From the NCBI GenBank assembly GCA_035263025.1, contig DATFRR010000010.1, positions 10,775-74,774 on the forward strand: a stretch of DNA of 64,000 bases, given 5' to 3'. The translations under genes were made by a program, and so were the position numbers. How positions within the stretch are numbered: position 1 is the first letter of the stretch; every line of letters begins with the position of its first letter. The notes under the pieces were generated by a model. The model saw only the letters and a list, made by a program, of their open reading frames with translations. It made no database searches and was not told the DNA's origin. The DNA comes from DASQPR01 sp035263025. Lineage in GTDB: Bacteria; Actinomycetota; Actinomycetes; Mycobacteriales; Micromonosporaceae. Positions 35,910 through 44,168 of this stretch are shown in pieces.

Positions 35910-37493
35910 GTGATCGTCGCCTTCGAGGATCTGGAGCTCGACCTTTCGCGGGTCGAGCTGCGGCGCTCCGGTGTTCGGGTGCCGATCGAGCCTCAGGTCT
36001 TCGATGTGCTGGCCTACCTGGTGAATCACCGCGATCGCGTGGTCACCAAGGAAGAGCTGATGGACAACATCTGGGGCGGGCGGTTCGTCAGCGAGGCGGC
36101 GGTCACCAGCCGGATCAAACAGGCTCGCCAGGCGATCGGCGACAACGGGCAGACCCAGCGACTCATCCGTACGGTGCACGGCCGGGGGTACCGGTTCGTC
36201 GGACCGGCCCGCGAGGCGGGACTCGCACCGGTGCCCCAGCATCATCCGGTTCAGTACGCCGTCAGCGACGGCCTACAGATCGCGTACCAGGTCACCGGTG
36301 GCGGCCCGCGCGACATCGTCCTGGTGCCGGGTTTCGTTTCGCACCTCGAGCTCGACTGGGCGGAGCCGCGGCACGCAGGGTTCCTCGACCGGTTGGGCTC
36401 CTTCGGCCGTCTGATCCGCTTCGACAAGCGTGGCACCGGCATGTCGGACCGGCCGAACGATCTGCCGGACCTCGAGACCCGGATGCACGACGTGCTCGCG
36501 GTGATGGATGCGGCCGGATCCGCCCGGGCGATCCTCTTCGGCTACTCAGAGGGCGGGCCAATGTCCGTCCTGATGGCAGCCACCCACCCGGAACGGGTCG
36601 AGGCGCTGGTGCTGTATGGCACCTATCGCCGACGGCTGCGCGCCTACGACTACCCGTGGGCCAGCACCGCGGAGGAGCGGCGGCAATACGTGGAACGGCT
36701 GGCGGTGGAATGGAGTTGGGAGGCCGACATGCGGGCCATGTGCCCGTCGGCCGACGACGCGATGGCCCACTGGTGGGGTCAGCGCGCGCGGGCGGCGGCG
36801 ACACCGTCCACCGTACGGTCGCTGATCGCGATGAACTCGTTGATCGATGTCGGTGCCGCGCTCGGCTCGGTACGCGTGCCGACGCTCGTCCTGCACCGCC
36901 GTGGTGACCATGACAGCCGCGTCGAGGAGGGTCGCTACGTGGCCGAACACATACCGAGCGCGCGCTTCGTTGAGCTGTCCGGCGCGGACCACTTTGTCGC
37001 GGTGGACGCGAACCAGATTCTCGACCCCGTGGAGGAGTTCCTCGCGACGCTCGGCTCGGTGCCGGCCGCCCCGCGCGTTCTCGGCGCCGTGCTCGCGGTG
37101 GCCGGTTCCACGGCCGCGGTGGGGTTGTTAACCGGCCGCAAAGCGCAGACTCCCAACGGGCAGACGGTCATCGTGTATGACGGTCCGGCCGCCGCGATTC
37201 GCGACGCGCTGTCGGTCCTCAGCAACCCAGCAAACGTCGGTACCCGGCTGGGCTTGCAGATTGCCGAGGTGCCACGGACCGGCCCGGCGATCGACGGTCC
37301 GGGCGTCGACGCGGCGTTGCGACTTGCCGAACTGGCGTCGCCGGGCCAGCTGCTTGTGTCACCCGCGGTGCACGACCTCGTGGCCGACTCCGGCCTGTCG
37401 TTCGCGCCCGTCGGCCAGGACGGCTACCGGCTTGTCTCGGCGGCGTCGACGTCGCGGACGCAGCCACGATCCGGGCGTGTCACGCGGGTATGA
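35910..37493 (+). CDS. Winged-helix / alpha-beta hydrolase / degenerate cyclase fusion protein
   Basis: A 527-residue protein with three parts. Residues 1-98 form an OmpR/PhoB-type winged helix (RVVTKEELMDNIWGG, IRTVHGRGYRFVG). Residues about 112-382 form an alpha/beta hydrolase with an intact triad: S213 in FGYSEGGPM, D333 in HRRGDHD and H361 in GADHF. Residues about 389-510 resemble the C-terminal half of a class III adenylate cyclase (VYDGPAAAIRDALSV, GVDAALRLAELASPGQLLVS, HDLVADSGLSF), but the metal-binding aspartate strands are gone. GTG start. The protein could bind DNA and sense or hydrolyse a small molecule. Its stop overlaps the next regulator gene (ATGA). Confidence 0.85.
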   Translation: MIVAFEDLELDLSRVELRRSGVRVPIEPQVFDVLAYLVNHRDRVVTKEELMDNIWGGRFVSEAAVTSRIKQARQAIGDNGQTQRLIRTVHGRGYRFVGPAREAGLAPVPQHHPVQYAVSDGLQIAYQVTGGGPRDIVLVPGFVSHLELDWAEPRHAGFLDRLGSFGRLIRFDKRGTGMSDRPNDLPDLETRMHDVLAVMDAAGSARAILFGYSEGGPMSVLMAATHPERVEALVLYGTYRRRLRAYDYPWASTAEERRQYVERLAVEWSWEADMRAMCPSADDAMAHWWGQRARAAATPSTVRSLIAMNSLIDVGAALGSVRVPTLVLHRRGDHDSRVEEGRYVAEHIPSARFVELSGADHFVAVDANQILDPVEEFLATLGSVPAAPRVLGAVLAVAGSTAAVGLLTGRKAQTPNGQTVIVYDGPAAAIRDALSVLSNPANVGTRLGLQIAEVPRTGPAIDGPGVDAALRLAELASPGQLLVSPAVHDLVADSGLSFAPVGQDGYRLVSAASTSRTQPRSGRVTRV

Positions 37494-40261
37494 CGAGCTC
37501 GGACAGGATAGGACCACACGTCAGTGGCGTGCCGACAGTGAACTCGGTCAAGGGCGCGGAGGTGACGGCACGCGAGGCCGAGATCCTTGCGTTGATTGCC
37601 GTGCATCTCACGAACGCACAGATCGCGGATGCGCTGTTCATCTCGGTACGTACCGTCGAAAGCCACGTGTCGGCGATGCTTCGGAAGCTGCAGTTGCCCG
37701 ATCGTCGCAGTCTGGCCAGGTTTGCAGACACGATGCCGGGACCGCACGTCAAGTCGGGAAGTCGCAGCCTGCCATTGCCGGTGACGCCGTTCATCGGCCG
37801 CACCAGCGAGCGGGCGTCGCTGACCGCCGCGCTCGCCGAGCATCGCCTGGTGACGGCGACTGGTCCGGGTGGCGTCGGCAAAACGCGGCTCGCCTTGAAC
37901 GTCGCAGCCGATGTTGCGCCGACCCGGGGCGACGGTGTGTGGTTCGTAGATCTGATTCATGTGACGGATTCGGTGTCGGTCACGTCAGCCGTCGCCCAGA
38001 CGGTCGGCATCCCTGAGCAGCGAACCACGTCGGTGGACCACGCACTCGTCGCCTCGCTGGCCGACAGTGACGCGCTGCTGGTCATCGACAATTGCGAGCA
38101 CGTTCTCGACGGCGTTCGAGCCTGTGTCGAACGGATCATCGCCGGCTGCCCGGCCATCACCGTGCTGGCGACCAGTCGGTCCCGGCTCCTCTTCCCGTAC
38201 GAGCGGGTCTACGTCGTACCAGGAATGTCGGTCGTGGAGCATGGCGGCGACGCCGTCGACCTGTTCACCGCGCGAGTGGCCGCGGCGACCGGCGGTCCTC
38301 AGCCGCCGGATCCCGTGCGGGTGGCCGCGCTGTGCCGGGCGCTGGACGGCATGGCGCTGGCCATCGAGTTGGCCGCGGCTCGCTTTGCGACGCTCGGCCT
38401 GGACGGCTTGGAGACCGGCCTCGACCAGAGGCTCCGGCTCCTCGCCGCCGGCACCCATGTTCCCGATCGCCATCGTTCGCTGCGGGCGGCCATCGGGTGG
38501 AGCTATGACCTGCTCTCGTCGGATGATCGCAGCCTGTTGCGCGGCGTGGCGGTATTCGCGTCGTGGTTCGACGTCGACGCGGCGTGCGCGGTCGCGGGAG
38601 CTGGCCGCGAGCGCACCGACATTGCCGACGGGCTCGCGCGGCTGGCGGAGCACAGCCTGCTCGTCGCCGAGCCCGGCAGCCCGACCAGATACCGAGCGTT
38701 GGAGACGATCCGCCAGTACGGCATGGAGCGGCTTGACGAGGCGGGCGAACTGGGCGAGATCCGCGTCGACCACGAGCAATGGTGCCGCGAGACCCTCGCC
38801 ACGCTGTCTGCGATCGATGCCATGAACATCGACGACGAGTGGTGCGCCCAGTTCGACCGGATCGTCGACGACGCCGGTGCCGCGTTCACCTGGTCCGCCA
38901 GCGAACAGGGTCGACGTGCGCCGGCGGTGGCGTTGGCCGCCGAGCTTGCCGGCCTGCTGTTCCTCCGGGGCCGGCAGGCGCAAGCACAGCGTCGGTATGA
39001 GCAGTGCGCAGATCTCGCCGAGACGGCGGCCGAGCGGGCCGCCCATCTGAGGCTTGCCGCCGGGGCGGCCGCGAGCCGATTCGTGGGCGACGATGCGCTG
39101 CGGCTGCTTCGGATGGCGGCCGATGCGGCTCTCGCGGCGGGCGACCGTGCCAGCGCGGCACAGGACCTGGCAACCATGGCGACGTACATCAACCGCGCGC
39201 CGGGGATCATGGCCACGCCACACACTCGGGCGGAAGCCGGCACGTTGGTCGACGAAGCGCGCGCTCTATCGGACGGCTCGCCGGTGGCGGAGGCGGCGAT
39301 CGCGGTGGCGACGGCGTGGGTACCCCAGCCGACGATCGACGACGCGCGACGAACTGTCGAGATCGCCGAACTGGCCGGCGACGGAATCATGCACAGCGTT
39401 GCCTTGGACTTGTCGATCCTCGCCAACCAGATCGGCAACGACTTCGCCGAGGCCACGCGGATCGCCCACCGGAGACTTGCGGTGCTCGACACGCTCACGA
39501 TTGGTCCGCTCAGCGGATTCGAGTTCGGGGACGGCCATCTCGTGGCCGCCGAAACGGCGCTTGGCGCCGGTGACCTGGCCGGCGCCGCTGCCCACGCAGA
39601 GACGCTGGCGCAGCTGCCGTTCTACCGCGACGAGGAACACCTGTCCACCTGTCGACGACTGTTCATCGACGCGCTGGCCGGCCATTTCGACGATGTCGTC
39701 AGCAACGCGGAACGCTTCCGCACCGGGTGGGAGCGTGCCGGGCGACCGGCCGCGCGGAACTTGGCGCGGGGCACGTACGCCGTGGCGATGGTGCACGGCA
39801 TGCGCGGCGATGACGATCGTCGGGCCGCATGGATCCGGCTCACGATCGACCTCGGTGTCGATCCCGAGCAGCTCGCCGGATGCGCGCTCGGATGGCCTCC
39901 GGTGTTCGACGGTCTGCTCGCGCTGCACCGCGACGACGCGGCCGCCGCAATGCGGGTACTAGCCGCCGACATTGACACTCCCGAGCTGTTCCAGCATGTC
40001 GGCGCGGGCCCGTGGCGGCTGTGGTACGCCGCGCTCTGGGCGGAGGCCGGCGTGCTTGGCGGTCGTGACGACGCGGCAATTCGTATCGAGCGTGCTCGGC
40101 ACACGGTCCACGACAATCCGATCGCGACCGCGATGGTCGAACGGGCGACCGCGATCCTGACCGGCGACCGTGACGCTCTCGTCCGACTCGTGAGCACGTT
40201 CGCCCAGCTCGGTTGCCCGTACCAGGAGGCGAGAACAGGTCGGCTGACAGCACAGCGGTAG
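37490..40261 (+). CDS. LuxR-HTH / STAND ATPase / TPR regulator
   Basis: A 923-residue regulator. Residues 22-80 are a LuxR-type HTH (VTAREAEILALIAVHLTNAQ, SVRTVESHVSAMLRKL). A P-loop STAND/NB-ARC ATPase follows: Walker A GPGGVGKT at 125-132 and Walker B LLVIDNCEHV near 194, then AfsR/LAL-like helical motifs (ALDGMALAIELAAARFA, YRALETIRQYGMERL). The C-terminal 450 residues are TPR-like helices. In classical LAL regulators the LuxR HTH is C-terminal; here it is N-terminal. The ATG overlaps the stop of the fusion-protein gene, so the two regulators are made together. Confidence 0.9.
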   Translation: MTSSDRIGPHVSGVPTVNSVKGAEVTAREAEILALIAVHLTNAQIADALFISVRTVESHVSAMLRKLQLPDRRSLARFADTMPGPHVKSGSRSLPLPVTPFIGRTSERASLTAALAEHRLVTATGPGGVGKTRLALNVAADVAPTRGDGVWFVDLIHVTDSVSVTSAVAQTVGIPEQRTTSVDHALVASLADSDALLVIDNCEHVLDGVRACVERIIAGCPAITVLATSRSRLLFPYERVYVVPGMSVVEHGGDAVDLFTARVAAATGGPQPPDPVRVAALCRALDGMALAIELAAARFATLGLDGLETGLDQRLRLLAAGTHVPDRHRSLRAAIGWSYDLLSSDDRSLLRGVAVFASWFDVDAACAVAGAGRERTDIADGLARLAEHSLLVAEPGSPTRYRALETIRQYGMERLDEAGELGEIRVDHEQWCRETLATLSAIDAMNIDDEWCAQFDRIVDDAGAAFTWSASEQGRRAPAVALAAELAGLLFLRGRQAQAQRRYEQCADLAETAAERAAHLRLAAGAAASRFVGDDALRLLRMAADAALAAGDRASAAQDLATMATYINRAPGIMATPHTRAEAGTLVDEARALSDGSPVAEAAIAVATAWVPQPTIDDARRTVEIAELAGDGIMHSVALDLSILANQIGNDFAEATRIAHRRLAVLDTLTIGPLSGFEFGDGHLVAAETALGAGDLAGAAAHAETLAQLPFYRDEEHLSTCRRLFIDALAGHFDDVVSNAERFRTGWERAGRPAARNLARGTYAVAMVHGMRGDDDRRAAWIRLTIDLGVDPEQLAGCALGWPPVFDGLLALHRDDAAAAMRVLAADIDTPELFQHVGAGPWRLWYAALWAEAGVLGGRDDAAIRIERARHTVHDNPIATAMVERATAILTGDRDALVRLVSTFAQLGCPYQEARTGRLTAQR

Positions 40262-40337
40262 CCACGCCCGCGCGTTGGCACAGCACGTTTGGACGCCGGT
40301 CTGACATGATTTGTGAGAGGCAGGAGGGAGAACGATC

Positions 40338-41180
40338 ATGGCGAACACGGTTCGGGCGGCACTTGTGCAGGCCACTTGGACGGGCGACAAGGAATCAATG
40401 ATCAAGGCCCACGAGGAGTACGCGCGGCAGGCCGCGGCGAGCGGCGCCAAGGTCATGTGCTTCCAGGAGTTGTTCTACGGGCCGTACTTCTGCCAGGTGC
40501 AGGATCCCAAGTACTACGCGTACGCCGAGTCGGTCCCCGGGCCGACCGTGGAGCGCTTCCAGGCACTCGCGGCCGAGTTGGGCATGGTGCTGATCCTTCC
40601 GGTCTACGAGCAGGAGCAGCCCGGCGTGCTCTACAACACCGCGGCGGTGGTCGACGCCGACGGAAGCTACCTCGGCAAGTACCGCAAGACGCACATTCCA
40701 CAGGTCCGCGGGTTCTGGGAGAAGTTCTACTTCCGTCCGGGCAACCTCGGCTATCCGATCTTCGACACGGCCGTCGGCCGCATCGGTGTCTACATCTGCT
40801 ACGACCGGCATTTCCCCGAGGGCTGGCGGGCACTTGGACTCGCCGGCGCGACGATCGTGTTCAACCCGAGCGCGACGAGCCGCGGACTGTCGTCGTACCT
40901 CTGGAAGCTCGAACAACCGGCCTCGGCCGTGGCGAACGAATATTTCGTTGGCGCCATCAACCGGGTCGGCATCGAGGCGGAGCTTGGCGACGACGACTTC
41001 TACGGCACGTCCTACTTCGTTGACCCGGAAGGAAAGTTCGTTGGCGATGTCGCCGACACGCACGAGCCGGAAGTGGTCGTCCGCGACCTCGACATGGACC
41101 TGCTGGCGGAGGTGCGCGACCGGTGGGCGTTCTACCGGGACCGTCGCCCGGACGCCTACGAGGGGTTGGTCGCGCCATGA
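40338..41180 (+). CDS. Nitrilase-superfamily amidohydrolase, beta-ureidopropionase-like
   Basis: A 280-residue carbon-nitrogen hydrolase with the Glu-Lys-Cys triad: E44 (CFQELFYGPYF), K117 (KYRKTHIP) and C154 (YICYDRHFPEG). The sequence around these residues is that of N-carbamoyl-beta-alanine amidohydrolases (third step of reductive pyrimidine breakdown) or N-carbamoyl-amino-acid hydrolases. AGGAGGGAG directly precedes the ATG. Its stop overlaps the dihydropyrimidinase start (ATGA), which supports the pathway call. Confidence 0.92.
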   Translation: MANTVRAALVQATWTGDKESMIKAHEEYARQAAASGAKVMCFQELFYGPYFCQVQDPKYYAYAESVPGPTVERFQALAAELGMVLILPVYEQEQPGVLYNTAAVVDADGSYLGKYRKTHIPQVRGFWEKFYFRPGNLGYPIFDTAVGRIGVYICYDRHFPEGWRALGLAGATIVFNPSATSRGLSSYLWKLEQPASAVANEYFVGAINRVGIEAELGDDDFYGTSYFVDPEGKFVGDVADTHEPEVVVRDLDMDLLAEVRDRWAFYRDRRPDAYEGLVAP

Positions 41181-42583
41181 CGCTTCTGGTCCAGGGCGGC
41201 ACCGTGGTCGGCCCAACGGGAACGTTCCTGGGCGATGTGCTTATCGACGGCGAGACGGTCGCCGCGGTCGGCGCACCCGGCCAGCTCTCCGCCGGCGGCG
41301 CCGAGAAGGTCGTTGACGCGAACGGCCGCTACGTGATCCCGGGCGCGATCGACGCGCATACGCACATGCAGATGCCGTTCGGTGGTACGTCGGCGAGCGA
41401 CACGTTCGAGACGGGTACGCGCGCCGCGGCGTTCGGCGGGACAACGACAATCATCGACTTCGCCATCCAACGTACCGGCGAGGTGGTGCAGGACGGCCTG
41501 GCCGCGTGGCACGCCAAGGCGGCCGGTGAGTGCTATGTGGACTATGGGTTCCACATGATTCTCGGCGGTGTCGACGACGACGCGCTGAAGGCCATGGACC
41601 AACTCGTGGCCGACGAGGGGATCACGAGCTTCAAGCTGTTCATGGCGTACCCAGGTGTGTTCTTCAGTGACGACGGCCAGATCCTGCGTGCCATGCAGGC
41701 GGCGCGCGACAACGGCGCACTCATCATGATGCACGCGGAGAACGGCCCGGCGATCGACGTGCTCGTTCGTCAGGCGCTCGCGCGGGGCGAAACCGACCCG
41801 ATCTACCACGGGCTGACCCGGCCAGCAGCGCTCGAGGCGGAGGCGACGAGCCGTGCCATTTGGCTCGCGTCGGTGGCAAGCGATTGCCCGCTCTACATCG
41901 TCCATCTGTCCGCGTCTCAGGCGTTGGCCGCCGTTGCGGAAGCGCGCAATGCCGGCCGCAACGTGTTCGCCGAGACCTGCCCGCAATACCTCTACCTGAC
42001 ACTCGAAGACCAACTCGGCGCGCCGGGATTCGAGGGCGCCAAGTGGGTGTGCTCGACGCCGCTGCGCAGCAAGCACGAGTCTCACCAACGAGATCTGTGG
42101 CAGGGCCTGAGGACGAACGACCTGTCGGTCGTCTCCACCGACCACTGCCCGTTCTGCATGAAGGAGCAGAAGGAGCTGGGCCTCGGTGACTTCTCGAAGA
42201 TTCCGAACGGCATCGGCGGCGTCGAGCATCGAGTAGACCTGTTGTATCAGGGCGTGGTGGACCGGAAGATCTCGCTGGCGCGCTGGGTCGAGATCATCGC
42301 GACGACGCCCGCACGGATGTTCGGTCTCTACCCACGCAAGGGCATCATCGCGCCGGGCTCGGACGCCGACATTGTGGTCTACGACCCGGCCGGGCGAACC
42401 CGCATCGGCGTCGCCACGCACCACATGAACATGGACTACTCGGCGTACGAGGGCGTGGAGATCGCCGGCCGGGTGCAGACGGTCATCTCACGTGGCGAGG
42501 TGATCGTGGACGACGGCACAATGCACGGCGTCAAGGGCCGCGGCCAATACCTGCGCCGCGGACTGTCGCAGTATCTGGTCTGA
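41177..42583 (+). CDS. hydA: Dihydropyrimidinase / D-hydantoinase
   Basis: A 468-residue cyclic amidohydrolase. Metal centre residues are all present: H61 and H63 (DAHTHMQMPFGG), carboxylated K153 (SFKLFMAYPG), H186 (MMHAENG), H243 (IVHLSAS) and D322 (STDHCPF). It opens dihydrouracil, dihydrothymine or hydantoins to the N-carbamoyl acid, which the preceding nitrilase-type enzyme then hydrolyses. The 3' end runs into a 16-bp tandem repeat whose first copy contains the TGA stop. The symbol is given for the recognised family; physiological substrate is inferred. Confidence 0.93.
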   Translation: MTLLVQGGTVVGPTGTFLGDVLIDGETVAAVGAPGQLSAGGAEKVVDANGRYVIPGAIDAHTHMQMPFGGTSASDTFETGTRAAAFGGTTTIIDFAIQRTGEVVQDGLAAWHAKAAGECYVDYGFHMILGGVDDDALKAMDQLVADEGITSFKLFMAYPGVFFSDDGQILRAMQAARDNGALIMMHAENGPAIDVLVRQALARGETDPIYHGLTRPAALEAEATSRAIWLASVASDCPLYIVHLSASQALAAVAEARNAGRNVFAETCPQYLYLTLEDQLGAPGFEGAKWVCSTPLRSKHESHQRDLWQGLRTNDLSVVSTDHCPFCMKEQKELGLGDFSKIPNGIGGVEHRVDLLYQGVVDRKISLARWVEIIATTPARMFGLYPRKGIIAPGSDADIVVYDPAGRTRIGVATHHMNMDYSAYEGVEIAGRVQTVISRGEVIVDDGTMHGVKGRGQYLRRGLSQYLV

Positions 42584-42642
42584 CATGGACATCCTCTGAC
42601 TTGGACATCCTCTGACATGGGCATCGTCTGACATGGACATCG
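42579..42642 (+). repeat. Four-copy 16-bp tandem repeat spanning a stop-start junction
   Basis: Four consecutive 16-bp units begin at 42579, 42595, 42611 and 42627, with consensus TCTGACATGGACATCS. Unit 1 carries the TGA stop of the dihydropyrimidinase gene, and unit 4 carries the ATG (42633) of the next gene. Units 1 and 3 also offer ATG followed four codons later by the TGA of the next unit, giving mini-reading frames of four codons (Met-Asp-Ile-Leu and Met-Gly-Ile-Val). No ribosome-binding site separates the two genes. Confidence 0.9.
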
Positions 42643-43628
42643 GCATCGTCTTTCAACTCGATCCGCCGGCGAGCGAGGTCGTGCGGCTCGCGCAACAGGC
42701 CGAGACCGCAGGCTTTTCGCACGTGTGGACGTTCGATTCGCACCTGCTGTGGCAGGAGCCGTACGTCATCTACAGCCAGATCCTCGGCGCAACGTCCAAG
42801 GTGATAGTCGGCCCGATGGTGACGAATCCCGGCACCCGAGACGCGACTGTCACTGCCTCTACACTCGCGACGCTCAACAGCATGTTCGGCAACCGTACGA
42901 TCTGCGGCATCGGGCGAGGCGACTCGGCTCTGCGTACGCTCGGCGCGCGCCCGCAAACATTGGCGGAGCTTCGCGAGTGCATCCGGGTCATTCGCGGTCT
43001 CGCCAACGGCGAGTCGGTCACGTATCGCGGGCACGATCTGCGGTTCCCGTGGGCCGGTGACAGCCGCTTGGAGGTGTGGGTCGCGGCGTACGGGCCGAAG
43101 GCGCTTGCGCTCACCGGTGAGGTAGGCGACGGATACATCCTGCAACTCGCCGATCCCGATATCGCGGCATGGATGATCGCGGCCGTGCGCGCGGCGGCCG
43201 AGCGAGCCGGGCGAGACCCGGACGCGATCACGTTCTGCGTCGCCGCGCCTGCCTACGTCGGCGACGACATCGCCCACCTACGTGACCAGACCCGATGGTT
43301 CGGTGGCATGGTCGGCAACCACGTCGCGGACATCGTGGCCCGCTACGCGGACACTGGCGCGGTGCCACGCGGGCTGACCGACTACATCGCCGGGCGGCGC
43401 GGCTACGACTACACCCACCACGGGCGCGCGGACAATGCGGATGTCGACTTCGTCCCCGACGAGATCATCGACCGATTCTGCGTGCTCGGTCCGGCCGAGG
43501 AGCATGTGCGCCGGCTGCAAGAACTGCGTGACCTCGGTGTCGACCAGTTCGCCGTCTACTTACAGCACGACGGCAAGGAGCAAACGCTCACCGCGTACGG
43601 CCAGCACGTCATCCCGGCCCTTCGCTAG
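42633..43628 (+). CDS. LLM-class F420-dependent oxidoreductase (TIGR03842-like)
   Basis: A 331-residue luciferase-like TIM-barrel protein. Family marks are VRLAQQAETAGFSHVWTFDS, GIGRGDSALRTLGARP, LEVWVAAYGPKALALTGEVG and FCVLGPAEEHVRRLQELRDLG. The last is typical of F420-dependent members of TIGR03842, which recur beside hydantoinase/nitrilase genes in actinobacteria. A redox step on a pyrimidine or hydantoin is plausible but unproven. The start is fixed at the fourth tandem-repeat unit; earlier ATGs run into stops. Convergent with the next gene, the two stop codons sharing CTAG at 43625-43628. Confidence 0.86.
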   Translation: MDIGIVFQLDPPASEVVRLAQQAETAGFSHVWTFDSHLLWQEPYVIYSQILGATSKVIVGPMVTNPGTRDATVTASTLATLNSMFGNRTICGIGRGDSALRTLGARPQTLAELRECIRVIRGLANGESVTYRGHDLRFPWAGDSRLEVWVAAYGPKALALTGEVGDGYILQLADPDIAAWMIAAVRAAAERAGRDPDAITFCVAAPAYVGDDIAHLRDQTRWFGGMVGNHVADIVARYADTGAVPRGLTDYIAGRRGYDYTHHGRADNADVDFVPDEIIDRFCVLGPAEEHVRRLQELRDLGVDQFAVYLQHDGKEQTLTAYGQHVIPALR

Positions 43629-44152
43629 CTCGAGTTCGTCGAGTCGAACACCGACCAGCAGAGTTCGTTGCGCAATCGCTGATCGTCGAGCACGAGGTCA
43701 CGGATCGCAGCCGGAAGCTGATCCCGTTGCCATTGGCACTCACGACGCCTGGCGGCTTCCCGCTGGGTGGGCGGCGCGGCATCACGGGCGGCTTTGATCG
43801 CATAGGCGGCCGCACCGAGCTCATGTGCGGCGACGTGCGCGACAGCTCCGGCCTGCCCGGCGGCGTACGCGGCGTACCGGGCAGCACCGCGCAGTTGCCT
43901 GGCTGCGCCCATGGCGTGACCGCCCGCCGCGCGAGCCTGCATCATGTTGAGGTCGCCACGTACCCACGCGCGCGCATGTTCGATCGCTTGGCGTGGCCGT
44001 GGGTCCTCCGATTGAGCCGACTCGAACAGGTCGAGGACGTGCTCCGCGCACGTTGCCGCCCAGAGGGCGAGGAGATGGTGGTCGGAATCGGTGAGAGTCC
44101 CACCGCGGCGAATCGTCACGAAGCGAAGGTCTCGCACCTTCGGGAGGATCAT
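43625..44152 (-). CDS. Imm-5-like putative immunity protein
   Basis: A 175-residue alpha-helical, alanine-rich cytosolic protein. Family marks are RDLRFVTIRRGGTLTDSDHH at the start, ARAWVRGDLNMMQARAAGGH in the middle and DLVLDDQRLRNELCWSVFD at the end, which match the 'putative immunity protein, Imm-5-like' family as I remember it. Such domains are predicted antidotes to polymorphic toxins, but no toxin gene is adjacent. It is 16 nt downstream of a P-loop kinase gene on the same strand and probably co-transcribed with it. Confidence 0.72.
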   Translation of the reverse strand: MILPKVRDLRFVTIRRGGTLTDSDHHLLALWAATCAEHVLDLFESAQSEDPRPRQAIEHARAWVRGDLNMMQARAAGGHAMGAARQLRGAARYAAYAAGQAGAVAHVAAHELGAAAYAIKAARDAAPPTQREAARRRECQWQRDQLPAAIRDLVLDDQRLRNELCWSVFDSTNSS

Positions 44153-44168
44153 GGCGGCTGCTCTCGCG

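Noticed and set aside
36000..40261. Single long regulator gene split by a frameshift
   Set aside because: Each protein is complete on its own, and the ATGA junction is a normal coupled start-stop found many times in this window.
42579..42642. CRISPR-like repeat array
   Set aside because: Units are directly adjacent with no spacers, only 16 bp long, and no cas genes are present.
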